Source of the DNA: Imperialibacter sp. EC-SDR9
Lineage (GTDB): Bacteria > Bacteroidota > Bacteroidia > Cytophagales > Cyclobacteriaceae
DNA length: 64,000 nt
Assembly (NCBI RefSeq): GCF_902498805.1
Contig: NZ_LR701574.1
Coordinates: forward strand, 124,001 to 188,000
Direction of reading: 5' to 3'
Shown: positions 56,595-64,000 of the stretch, in pieces
How the letters are laid out: each line of letters starts with the position of its first letter
How positions within the stretch are numbered: position 1 is the first letter of the stretch
Notes under the pieces: generated by a model
Seen by the model: only the letters and a program-made list of their open reading frames with translations
Told to the model about the DNA's origin: nothing
The model's database searches: none
Translations under genes and position numbers: made by a program

Positions 56595-57639
56595 GTTGAA
56601 TGGCCAGGTTTACACAATATAGCTCATTGTCGTTATCCACTACCAACTCATGCTTGCCAGGGTAAATAAGGCTTAGCCTTTTCTTTATCAGCTCATTGCC
56701 AAGGCCCCCGTGTGCCTGAGGAGCCATTTTTGAATCGTATTTATTGCTGCAGGTCAGCCGTACGTTGGCGTCGTCAATGCTGATCTGTATGGTAATGGCA
56801 TTCTCCACTTTTTTGTTGGTGGTATGCTTAAAAGCGTTTTCGACAAAGGGAATAAACACCATGGGAGCAATCACCTTATCGCCAACCGTGCCTGCTATCG
56901 AAAAGTGGACATAGGTTTCATTGGCCGTCCTTATTTTTTGCAGGGCAATGTACTTTTCCATGTATTCGATTTCCTTCGATAGTGGGATTTTATCAGCCCT
57001 GGTTTCATAAAGTACAAATCGGATAATGTCGGACAGCTTGTTCAGGTAGTCGGAGGCCAGCACGGCGTCTTTCAGTATCAGCGAATCGATATTGTTGATG
57101 GTGTTAAAGAAAAGATGGGGATCAAACTGGTTTTTAATCAGCTGTAGCTCCATCTCGTGGTTTTTCTCCCGCAGAGCCTCCTTCAGTTTTATCTCATTGA
57201 ACCAGGTAACAAATCCCTTCATCACCAGGGCCACGCCTCCGCTCACCAGGCCAATGACCGTCATGACCACGATGGTTTGAAGCGCCGTGGATCTGCCATG
57301 CCGTCCTCCCTCATCCATATCATAAATGCGGCCTGTCTCAATAAAAAAGCGGATTAAAATATAGGCCACTATGCCAGCCAGGATGGCGATCAGCAATCCG
57401 ATAAAGATGGCTTGAAGAATTTTCTTCTTCTGGAGGTACCTGGGAAACAGAAAATAGTAGTAGGAGTAAAAGCACAGGGCGGACGGCACAGCAGCAAAAA
57501 GCAGCACACTGTACAGCGCATTCATCAGGCGACCCACATCATGATGGCTCCGATAATACAAGCCCAGTGCAATAAACACCAGCAGGAAGTAGCAGGCCCA
57601 AAAGCCCACATGAAGCAAAATGACGAAGGGTCGTTTCAT
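56587..57639 (-). CDS. LytS/YehU-type sensor histidine kinase
   Basis: A 350-residue kinase with four transmembrane segments (about 9-29, 42-62, 78-98, 120-142), no separate sensor domain, and a His_kinase core with NQFDPHLFFNTINNID. The Pro and His are kept but the following residues vary. An ATPase-like C-terminus (GGLGNELIKKRLSLIYPG) completes it. Confidence 0.9.
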   Translation of the reverse strand: MKRPFVILLHVGFWACYFLLVFIALGLYYRSHHDVGRLMNALYSVLLFAAVPSALCFYSYYYFLFPRYLQKKKILQAIFIGLLIAILAGIVAYILIRFFIETGRIYDMDEGGRHGRSTALQTIVVMTVIGLVSGGVALVMKGFVTWFNEIKLKEALREKNHEMELQLIKNQFDPHLFFNTINNIDSLILKDAVLASDYLNKLSDIIRFVLYETRADKIPLSKEIEYMEKYIALQKIRTANETYVHFSIAGTVGDKVIAPMVFIPFVENAFKHTTNKKVENAITIQISIDDANVRLTCSNKYDSKMAPQAHGGLGNELIKKRLSLIYPGKHELVVDNDNELYCVNLAIQHG

Positions 57640-57699
57640 AGCGAAATGTAGCGAATAAAACGAGATTCAAAATCAGGTGAGGGTGGTGAAAAATAGTCG

Positions 57700-57965
57700 G
57701 GGGGCACGCTAATTCGGATGGCAAAAGAGTGTTGGCAGAAAAACTATTAATTGCCTGGGTGCAAATCATTATATTAGTTATATAAATATAGCTTTGGTTT
57801 CGGGCGGGATTGATAGTTTTTTCTTTAAGGTGGGCCTTTCTCCTTATTAGGTGCACACATCTCAATTTTGACATAAATGATAGCACTTTTTTGCCATTCC
57901 TGACTGCCTAAGCTTAGGCACACGTAGTTTGGGCAGGGGGGAATGGAAAATGCGTGCGGGTTATA
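57700..57965. repeat. Dispersed intergenic element, intact copy
   Basis: A stretch in the 496-bp gap before the beta-helix gene. Its left part (about 57700-57753) resembles 61755-61800, and its right part (57805-57964) aligns with 62451-62606 over most of its length (for example ATAGTTTTTT and later ATGGTAGCA or ATGATAGCA, then a GGGCAGG tract and TGTGCGG or CGTGCGG). Confidence 0.6.
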
Positions 57966-58086
57966 TAAGGTATTTACTATTGCGTCAACTCCTTTTACTG
58001 CTGCTTTCTTTGGTTAAATCTAACAAGCCACCTTTCGCATTAACAAGTGCGGAAGAGTACGTTTCTAATGAAAATTATATTGCCGG

Positions 58087-58116
58087 TTGTGGATAATTCT
58101 CTTTTTGATATTTTTG
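58087..58116 (+). promoter_or_regulatory. Bacteroidota-type promoter of the beta-helix gene
   Basis: TTG at 58087-58089 and TATTTTTG at 58109-58116, 19 bp apart, match the TTG-N19-TAnnTTTG consensus. The start codon at 58136 lies 19 bp later, so the leader is short. Confidence 0.75.
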
Positions 58117-58135
58117 CCTACCTTTTCTGAATATT

Positions 58136-60073
58136 ATGCTGCGATGTGCCACTCGGTTTCTTTTTATCCTCAAAATTTTAATTAGTTCGACATATTTGGC
58201 CAGTGGCCAAATCCATATCATTTCGGATGAAGTTTGGGAAGCGGATACAGTCCACGTAAATCAGAATTTAATCATTGATCAAGGGGTAACTGTCACCATT
58301 AATTCTGGGACGGTAGTGGTGTTTGACGATCAAAACTTTATAGATGTTTACGGTAACTTATTCATCAATGGTTCGATTGAAGACTCAGTCAAATTAACCG
58401 CTCCAGACACCTCGTGGGTGACACAAGGCCCGAGAAAAGCTTTATACGGGTGGGGTGGGTTATTCGCATATGAAACCGGGGCGATCACTGCAAAGTATAC
58501 TATTTTTGAGAAGCTCGGCCATTCACATCATTCACATCATGGATACACCCTAGTGGGTCGACTTCGTAATGAAAGTACCAATGCTATGACGTTCGAAAAT
58601 TGTCGATTCAACCTTAAACGAGACCTCAATCAGGTATCAGAGGGTTGCTCAATTGAGTCGAGCAATGCTGGAGGAGTTGTAATAAAAAAATCAATATTTG
58701 ACGATAACAAGGGAGCTGGCTCTCTCATCGATGTTTCTGCCTCGGACACACTCATTATTCTTGAAACAGAGTTTATCAATAATGACATTTTTGGTAACCT
58801 AATTTACTCGGCTTCAACCTCCTTTCAAATAAAGGGCTCCCATTTTGAAAATAATAGGGTTCGGTCACTTCTAGTAGGACTAATTTATAGCTCTAGCTCG
58901 TCATTCGAGGAGAACATCATTACAAAGAACTCTGGCGCTATTTCCCTGACAGGAGTTTCCTCTTCAATATTCTTTAGAAACAACTTATATACGCACAACG
59001 GTGGACAGATCTATTTCGAACTTGGAAATAATATTATAACAGGTAATGTTTTTTTTAGTAATCACTATGATGATCCGTATGATTTCTTCCCTAATGACTA
59101 TGAAGGGATTGTTAGGATTGAGCTTACCGAATCATCTGTGCAGATAATTGCCAATAACAGTTTTATTGATAATAATTCGACTGCGTTTAAAATGTGGGCA
59201 GTTAAAAAATACACGATAGTCAACAATATATTTTACAACAACTACCCTTCAGACGGCACACTGCCCAAATCCGAGGATCTGCAGAGTAGTGATGAAAGGG
59301 TTTTCAAGTATAATATCTATTCTTCAGACATTGGTTTAGGGGGCGAAGGCAATTTGAATTCAAACCCTAGGATAAATGAAGTTCTGGACGGCTTTTCTCT
59401 AGCAACTAATAGCCCTGCGATCGACAAGGGAGACTCCCAGTATGCCAAGTACTTGTTGCCATTGGATGCACTAGGCAACCCTCGGATTGATGGCGTAATT
59501 GATATCGGAGCAATTGAATGCGACTGTGACTATCTGCCTTTAACCGATATTAATATATCCAATTACTCATTGGGCCAATGGGAAATTGGTCGGGAAGCTG
59601 CTTATTTCACAACCACAGACCCTTATGACCCTAGCGTAGTCACTTTCTCTCTTAAAGAAGTCAACGGAGTAAATAATAATTATTTTACTATTGATGGGGA
59701 TAGGCTCTTTTTGAAAAAAGCACTAACGACAGAGAGCCTACTAAGGATAAAAATTCGTGCTGAGCACATCAGTGGTGGCTGGCTCGAAAAATATTTTGAC
59801 TTAACAGTGGAATCGACATTAACAAGTCTAGGTGTCCCTCAGAACCTTGGGCTGAAAATTTTTCCTAATCCCACACATCAAATTCTCTATGTTAATAACC
59901 TGGCGCCAGGTACCAAATATTCAATCTTATCTACGAGCGGTGTAAAAGTGGATTCCGGTTATTTGACTCTGGGTTCAATCGATGTTAGTGAACTGTGCGA
60001 TGGGCTTTATATCCTTCTCGTTACTTACGGAAATAGGGCAGAGGCAACCAAGTTTTACAAACTCAGGCAATGA
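58136..60073 (+). CDS. Secreted right-handed beta-helix protein with T9SS sorting domain
   Basis: A 645-residue protein. Signal peptide (about 1-25, ending YLASGQ), then parallel beta-helix repeats rich in NNxF and ISxN coils (about 60-430, for example SSFQIKGSHFENN, ITGNVFFSNH), a cadherin-like segment (about 490-560), and a type A T9SS C-terminal domain (from LKIFPNPTHQILYV, about 573, ending KLRQ). It should be carried across the outer membrane and released or anchored. Polysaccharide binding or cleavage is possible; no lyase motif is seen. AT-richer than the core genes. Confidence 0.88.
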   Translation: MLRCATRFLFILKILISSTYLASGQIHIISDEVWEADTVHVNQNLIIDQGVTVTINSGTVVVFDDQNFIDVYGNLFINGSIEDSVKLTAPDTSWVTQGPRKALYGWGGLFAYETGAITAKYTIFEKLGHSHHSHHGYTLVGRLRNESTNAMTFENCRFNLKRDLNQVSEGCSIESSNAGGVVIKKSIFDDNKGAGSLIDVSASDTLIILETEFINNDIFGNLIYSASTSFQIKGSHFENNRVRSLLVGLIYSSSSSFEENIITKNSGAISLTGVSSSIFFRNNLYTHNGGQIYFELGNNIITGNVFFSNHYDDPYDFFPNDYEGIVRIELTESSVQIIANNSFIDNNSTAFKMWAVKKYTIVNNIFYNNYPSDGTLPKSEDLQSSDERVFKYNIYSSDIGLGGEGNLNSNPRINEVLDGFSLATNSPAIDKGDSQYAKYLLPLDALGNPRIDGVIDIGAIECDCDYLPLTDINISNYSLGQWEIGREAAYFTTTDPYDPSVVTFSLKEVNGVNNNYFTIDGDRLFLKKALTTESLLRIKIRAEHISGGWLEKYFDLTVESTLTSLGVPQNLGLKIFPNPTHQILYVNNLAPGTKYSILSTSGVKVDSGYLTLGSIDVSELCDGLYILLVTYGNRAEATKFYKLRQ

Positions 60074-61425
60074 AACGGTTATTCACCTACATCATATTGA
60101 TAGCAGTATTTTTTTCTTGCGGAGACGACGATCCGGGTATCGAACCATATGATTTTTTAATAAAACCTCATAATAGTAACAATGAACTTTACGTCGGAGT
60201 ACCGGTGGAGTTTCTAATAAAAGGAAAGGGTGGGGGGCAAAAATCTTTTAGCAAGATGGATCTTTTTATCGACCAGGAAGAGGTGAGTTTAAACCGTCAA
60301 CGGTACTCGTTTGACAGCCCCGGAACATATCAAATAAACGCTAATGTAGCAATTGACAGCATTTTGTATAAAATCGATACGCTCTTAAACATTACCATAG
60401 CTCCACCGATCTATATCACTCAGAGTAGAGCAGAAAAGGTCCTTTTTAGTTGGAAAACTGATACAATCTATAATATACTCTTGAGTACTTATTATGGGAA
60501 TAGTGCTCGTGATTACGAGGTCCTTTCCATCAATGAATCATTGCAGCAACAGGGTACTAATGGTAAGATCAGCCTTGATACCTATCCAGAATTCTACGGC
60601 TTCGGTGCCTCAACATCTGGAAGACTAGTTTTGGGGTACAACCAACAACTCGCCATATACAGTCCCACCCTTTCCTTAGAACGGAGAATCGGTTTCAATT
60701 ATGGTAAGTCTCCTCGCAAAATTCTTGTACAGGACGATGATACGTTCTTGTTGTTCGATTCGCTGTCACATATTGTAGTAAGAAGCCTGAATATGAATAC
60801 CGGACAACTGGTTGGGGGTGAGACAAAATTTGTCGGCGTTGATGACATGACTGTTTTTAACTACTTCTTTCTTGGAGAACAACGTGTAGCCACCTACTAT
60901 GTGAATGAGGACAATTCAAGGTCACTCATAATGGCTAGTCAGATTGGTGGTGACTTTGAATTCGTTCATTATTTTCAACCGTTCGTGTCTGTTAATGGGC
61001 TCAATTCCATCAGTAACGGAGAGTTTATTATTAATAGTTATAAATCGCAGGAAAATAAAATTGCCATCATTGGAGTAGATGCATCAGGAGTTGTGAATTG
61101 GACTCGACAAATTAACATGGATGTTATATACAATCGAGAAAGATTTGATTTCCGTATTCGGGTCTTAGAATTGAACGGCTTCATATACGTTTTCTTTGAC
61201 AACATGAGATGCGTGAAATTTTCTCTCCAAGGTGCACTAGTTTGGGACAAATATTTTTACGCCACTAGCGCTCAATTTAGAGAGGTGCTCGCCACCCCGA
61301 GCGGAGAAATTGTAATGCTCGGCACACGTCAGATGGATGATCCAACTATCGACTACTTGCTACAAACAGACGTCATTGCTATAAAAATTAATGCCGATGG
61401 GTTCAGAGTTGGGGTTGGTGAATAG
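60070..61425 (+). CDS. Lipoprotein of unknown function
   Basis: A 451-residue lipoprotein (signal to Cys17, ...AVFFSCGDDD). It overlaps the preceding beta-helix stop by 4 bp (ATGA), so the two act together or are co-expressed. A short Ig-like segment (25-115) is followed by a region that may be a beta-propeller (about 120-450, repeated YxxxxLxSINE-like strands). Not recognised further. Confidence 0.78.
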   Translation: MKRLFTYIILIAVFFSCGDDDPGIEPYDFLIKPHNSNNELYVGVPVEFLIKGKGGGQKSFSKMDLFIDQEEVSLNRQRYSFDSPGTYQINANVAIDSILYKIDTLLNITIAPPIYITQSRAEKVLFSWKTDTIYNILLSTYYGNSARDYEVLSINESLQQQGTNGKISLDTYPEFYGFGASTSGRLVLGYNQQLAIYSPTLSLERRIGFNYGKSPRKILVQDDDTFLLFDSLSHIVVRSLNMNTGQLVGGETKFVGVDDMTVFNYFFLGEQRVATYYVNEDNSRSLIMASQIGGDFEFVHYFQPFVSVNGLNSISNGEFIINSYKSQENKIAIIGVDASGVVNWTRQINMDVIYNRERFDFRIRVLELNGFIYVFFDNMRCVKFSLQGALVWDKYFYATSAQFREVLATPSGEIVMLGTRQMDDPTIDYLLQTDVIAIKINADGFRVGVGE

Positions 61426-61888
61426 AGATTGTGTCGTGGTTTATTCAATTGTCTCACGGAAGCAAACTCGGTCGGTTTCCGGATTTGTTGCCGTGCAAGA
61501 CCGATATCTTTGAAAAAAGTAAGAGCCCAGTCGTTTACGCCAGCGCCTTAACGCACGGCTTGAGCCGGACTGAGCGTTAGTAAACCATTCAGTGAGTGGT
61601 TTTAGCGAAGAGACAGAAAGCGCAGCGTGCAAGCAAGTGGTTTGGCTGTAGATCTTCGTATCGTACACGCAAATCTCACGAAGCTCATTTGCAGGCAACT
61701 GTTCCACGACGGATCTGTTGCTTAGTGTCGGCCAGTTGCTAAGCCAGCGTGGCCCGGGCATTTCGGCGGGAAAAAGAGCGTTGGCAGAAAAACTACTAAT
61801 ACCATTGGCAAAGGGCACGGCCAGCGTGGCCCGGCCAGCGTAAGCCCGGGCGTTGGCAAAGCAGCTCCAGAGATCTATTTTGGTTATA
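61426..61888. repeat. Repeat-rich intergenic region
   Basis: No credible gene. It holds TAACGC/GCGTTA (61549-61554, 61574-61579) with an inner CGGCT/AGCCG stem, an AAACCA/TGGTTT hairpin (61582-61606), a degenerate copy of the 53031 hairpin (about 61691-61724), an 18-bp copy (61631-61648) of a sequence repeated at 63853, and a piece (61755-61800) like 57700. It abuts the greB stop. Confidence 0.65.
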
Positions 61889-62404
61889 CTACTTCTGATA
61901 CTCTATTTTAAGAATTTTCCATACAAAATCACCCATTTTGGTTTTAACTATAGCTTCATCTCCCACAGTTTTACCAAGGAGTGCTTTAGCCATTGGGGAG
62001 TCCATAGAGATATACTCTTTGTTACCTATTAACTCTTCGTAACCCACAATGCGAAGGCGGTTTTGAAGACCTTTCTCTTCGTTTTTTATTTCTACCCAGG
62101 CGCCAAAATTCACTTTTCCTTCCTGGTTGGGGTGGTAGTCAATAATTTTAAAGTCGTCAATACACTTACGCAAATAGCGAAGTCGATTATCAATTTCCCG
62201 AAGACGTTTTTTGTTGTAATGGTAATCGGCATTTTCTGAACGATCTCCTAAACTTGCGGCCCATGCAACCTTAGCGGTCACTTCCGGACGTTCAACTCGC
62301 CACAAGTGATCATGTTCTTCCCTTAATTTTTGAAGGCCTTCGGAAGTAATCATTTGCGAGCGATTGAGTTTTGGTAGCGTTGATTCCGGGATTTTTCGCC
62401 TCAT
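61889..62404 (-). CDS. greB: Transcription elongation factor GreB
   Basis: A 171-residue GreA/GreB-family protein. The coiled-coil N-terminus carries LWRVERPEVTAKVAWAASLGDRSENADYHYNKKRLREID, with the acidic tip (D and E in the GDRSENADY loop) that enters the RNA polymerase secondary channel; the C-terminal FKBP-like domain has GAWVEI and YISMDSPMAKALLGK. The LWRxxRPEVT pattern is GreB rather than GreA. A 17-residue N-terminal extension precedes the usual start, and MITSEG (residue 18) is an alternative. It sits between two pieces of a dispersed repeat. Confidence 0.93.
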   Translation of the reverse strand: MRRKIPESTLPKLNRSQMITSEGLQKLREEHDHLWRVERPEVTAKVAWAASLGDRSENADYHYNKKRLREIDNRLRYLRKCIDDFKIIDYHPNQEGKVNFGAWVEIKNEEKGLQNRLRIVGYEELIGNKEYISMDSPMAKALLGKTVGDEAIVKTKMGDFVWKILKIEYQK

Positions 62405-62450
62405 AATAAATGACCTTGGTTTGACAACTTTCGCAAGATAATAGTTCAGG

Positions 62451-62606
62451 GGTAGGGTTAATAGTTTTTTCGTCGGCGCAGGCCTTCCTTCTTTTTAGAT
62501 GCGCTCATAAGAATTTTGATACGTATGGTAGCAATCTTTTGCCTTCCGACGGCTATCGGGATGGGCAGGAGGGAAGGGTTGAGGGAATGGGAAATGTGTG
62601 CGGTTA
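62451..62606. repeat. Dispersed intergenic element, right part
   Basis: Aligns with 57805-57964 in the same orientation with scattered differences. It lies 46 bp upstream of the greB start and 17 bp after the stop of the next minus-strand gene. Confidence 0.65.
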
Positions 62607-62622
62607 AGCAACTCTTACAATA

Positions 62623-63336
62623 TCACTTAATTTTAACTAGCCCAATTAATTCACGGTGATAATTAATTGAATCAATGCTTTGACTTATCTCTGGAAAAAT
62701 AATTCCATTTCCACTCTTACGGAAACTATTATAGGTTCCATAAATCTGCTTTTCGCCACATCTTACATATATTTGATCTACTAACAATGCATAGTCTTGA
62801 TATGAAATAATTGAATCATTATGGGCAAATTTTAGATAATACAAGCTTTTTGTTAAAAACTCTCTATCAGAATTATGAAACAAAGTATACCAAATCGCAT
62901 CATGTGCTTTGGAGTCCATTTTCCGGGTATCTGGATATCCTTTATTTATTAGGATGTATTTAACAATTTCTTTATTTATTTCGTCATTTAGCATTATCTT
63001 CTTCCAAAAAGACGTTGATTTCCATTCATCTCCTTTTCTATCAATTGCCATAAGGCTATCTCTAAATTCTTGATCTCTGAGATATACTTTTTTTAACAAT
63101 GATTCGAGGCAGCTATGACATAATAAATTTTCTTTATTAAGACTAGTCATCAAACTATCGTAATTAAATTTTGATTCTTTTTGTGGGAAAAATAATTGAT
63201 TGTAGGATTTCTTTAAATTAGTTGGAGGTATCTCCATTTGGTCTTTTCGGTTATTTTCTTTACGACAAGAAATGAGTGATATGATTATTACTATTGTAGA
63301 CATACCAACCAACACTATCATGAATCTTTTCATCAA
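62623..63336 (-). CDS. Hypothetical lipoprotein
   Basis: A 237-residue lipoprotein (signal to Cys24, IISLISC). The rest is helical, AT-rich and not recognised. It contains CHSCLESLLKK, which has two Cys that might bind metal or form a disulfide. It is unlike the neighbouring genes in codon use. Confidence 0.7.
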   Translation of the reverse strand: MMKRFMIVLVGMSTIVIIISLISCRKENNRKDQMEIPPTNLKKSYNQLFFPQKESKFNYDSLMTSLNKENLLCHSCLESLLKKVYLRDQEFRDSLMAIDRKGDEWKSTSFWKKIMLNDEINKEIVKYILINKGYPDTRKMDSKAHDAIWYTLFHNSDREFLTKSLYYLKFAHNDSIISYQDYALLVDQIYVRCGEKQIYGTYNSFRKSGNGIIFPEISQSIDSINYHRELIGLVKIK

Positions 63337-63495
63337 TTCCCATTTATCAATCCTAAAGCAATTATTTGTAAATATTTCTTATTGTTTTAATACAGCAGGC
63401 ATTGTAAAGGTTTAAGGTATTTAATCTAACTTATCGACCTATCTAATATAACCGGTTTAACATTTATATCGAGATAAATAATAGTCGGTAAAACG

Positions 63496-63810
63496 TTAAT
63501 TTTCAATTCTTATCCAACAGTAATTTCCTCCAGAATCGGTTGTCATTTGGCCTCCATCAAGCCAATCTGCTTCAAGCTTAACAAGTCTAGGGCCCATAAT
63601 TTTACCGGCTCTAGGGTGACCTGGGGGATTCTTAAAACCACCAAAATATGGAGGATTACCTTTGTTGATTGGTTTACCTTCAATCACAAACTTAATCCAG
63701 GTAACTTTTGCCTTTCTATCAGATTTCCATGAATCACGTCTAACATAAAAACCAAGTTGGTAATTGTTATTCATATACATCTGATAAATGTTAATTCGCC
63801 CGGAGCTCAT
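63496..63810 (-). CDS. Hypothetical protein
   Basis: About 104 residues, starting MSSGRINIYQMYMNNNY; a frame to 63873 reads into a dispersed repeat and is unlikely to be used. The C-terminal half contains GGFKNPPGHPRAGKIMGPR and DSGGNYCWIRI, aromatic and glycine-rich. Not recognised; a role in an effector or immunity pair is possible but unsupported. Confidence 0.55.
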   Translation of the reverse strand: MSSGRINIYQMYMNNNYQLGFYVRRDSWKSDRKAKVTWIKFVIEGKPINKGNPPYFGGFKNPPGHPRAGKIMGPRLVKLEADWLDGGQMTTDSGGNYCWIRIEN

Positions 63811-63852
63811 ATATAAATATAGTCTGATAATGCTTTCTAATAAAGTGTCGGT

Positions 63853-63870
63853 AAGCAAGTGGTTTGGCTG
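63853..63870. repeat. 18-bp sequence shared with 61631-61648
   Basis: AAGCAAGTGGTTTGGCTG is identical at both places and in the same orientation. It precedes the tandem repeats at the window end. Confidence 0.7.
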
Positions 63871-63894
63871 CACTTATAGGCGCTGAGAAATGCA

Positions 63895-64000
63895 TAGCAT
63901 TCGCCAGGCACATTTGAAATCAAACCCAGCCCGCCTGGCAAATGGGTAGCATTCGCCAGGCACATTTGAAATCAAACTCAGCCGCCTGACAAATGGGTAG
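63895..64000. repeat. Tandem palindromic repeat, running off the window
   Basis: Two units of 52 and 51 bp (63895-63946, 63947-63997) and the first bases of a third. Each has GCCAGGC near its start and GCCTGGC (or GCCTGAC) near its end, flanked by CATT/AATG, so each can fold into a hairpin. Spacers do not vary like CRISPR spacers. Confidence 0.85.

Noticed and set aside
57539-57886. Open frame of 115 codons, minus strand
   Set aside because: It overlaps the histidine kinase start in another frame and the dispersed element; no support.
61441-61818. Open frame of 125 codons, minus strand
   Set aside because: It covers repeats and hairpins, starts inside a dispersed sequence, and has no ribosome binding site or recognised domain.
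63895-64000. Possible CRISPR array
   Set aside because: Units are contiguous and nearly identical with no unique spacers.

Overview
The window looks like a chromosomal segment from a Bacteroidota bacterium, most likely a free-living member of the Cytophagales. The evidence is two SusC/SusD outer-membrane uptake pairs, an ECF sigma/FecR switch, a type IX secretion (T9SS) C-terminal sorting domain, LytTR two-component pairs, many lipoproteins, and promoters of the Bacteroidota form TTG-N19-TAnnTTTG. I saw no rRNA, tRNA, CRISPR array, transposase or prophage.

Layout. 0.2-2.9 kb: a minus-strand operon of ABC ATPase, permease, GntR regulator and a membrane-anchored DUF2807-like protein, next to a long hairpin (45-98) and an intergenic tandem repeat (3000-3190). 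3.5-12.5 kb: thioredoxin, then a minus-strand nutrient locus of ECF sigma, FecR, STN-containing SusC, SusD and a Tat-type enolase-superfamily dehydratase, with a strong terminator between SusD and the dehydratase. 12.9-23.8 kb: DJ-1/PfpI protein, membrane AraC regulator with an operator-like site, M13 peptidase, aspartoacylase-like enzyme, epimerase, TatD-TcdA pair and a large M14 peptidase. 24.3-31.7 kb: a second SusC/SusD pair, then a secreted PI-PLC-like phosphodiesterase and a PhoX-type phosphatase, which together suggest phosphoester or phospholipid use. 31.8-36.7 kb: small proteins, YwbE, a sigma factor with a Cys/His tail beside two membrane proteins, an M15-like peptidase and a Vms1-like release-factor (VLRF1) homologue. 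36.8-45.4 kb: two very large multi-PAS histidine kinases, each with its own response regulator.

45.8-57.6 kb: SPOR protein, an unknown small gene, a probable Fic gene remnant with a regular palindrome array, a BNR lipoprotein, two PD40 paralogues, two LytTR/histidine-kinase pairs, a medium-chain dehydrogenase, a DUF4386 protein and an outer-membrane beta-barrel. A 92-93 bp element with 11-bp inverted ends sits just upstream of both the BNR gene and the second PD40 gene.

57.7-64 kb is an accessory, AT-richer region. It holds a T9SS beta-helix protein overlapping an unknown lipoprotein gene, greB, two poorly known genes and several dispersed repeats. Two halves of one repeat flank greB, and a tandem palindromic repeat runs off the end of the window. 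The items most worth a second look are the VLRF1 homologue, the 41-bp-period palindrome array, the duplicated leader element, the SusCD/PLC/PhoX locus and the split repeat around greB.
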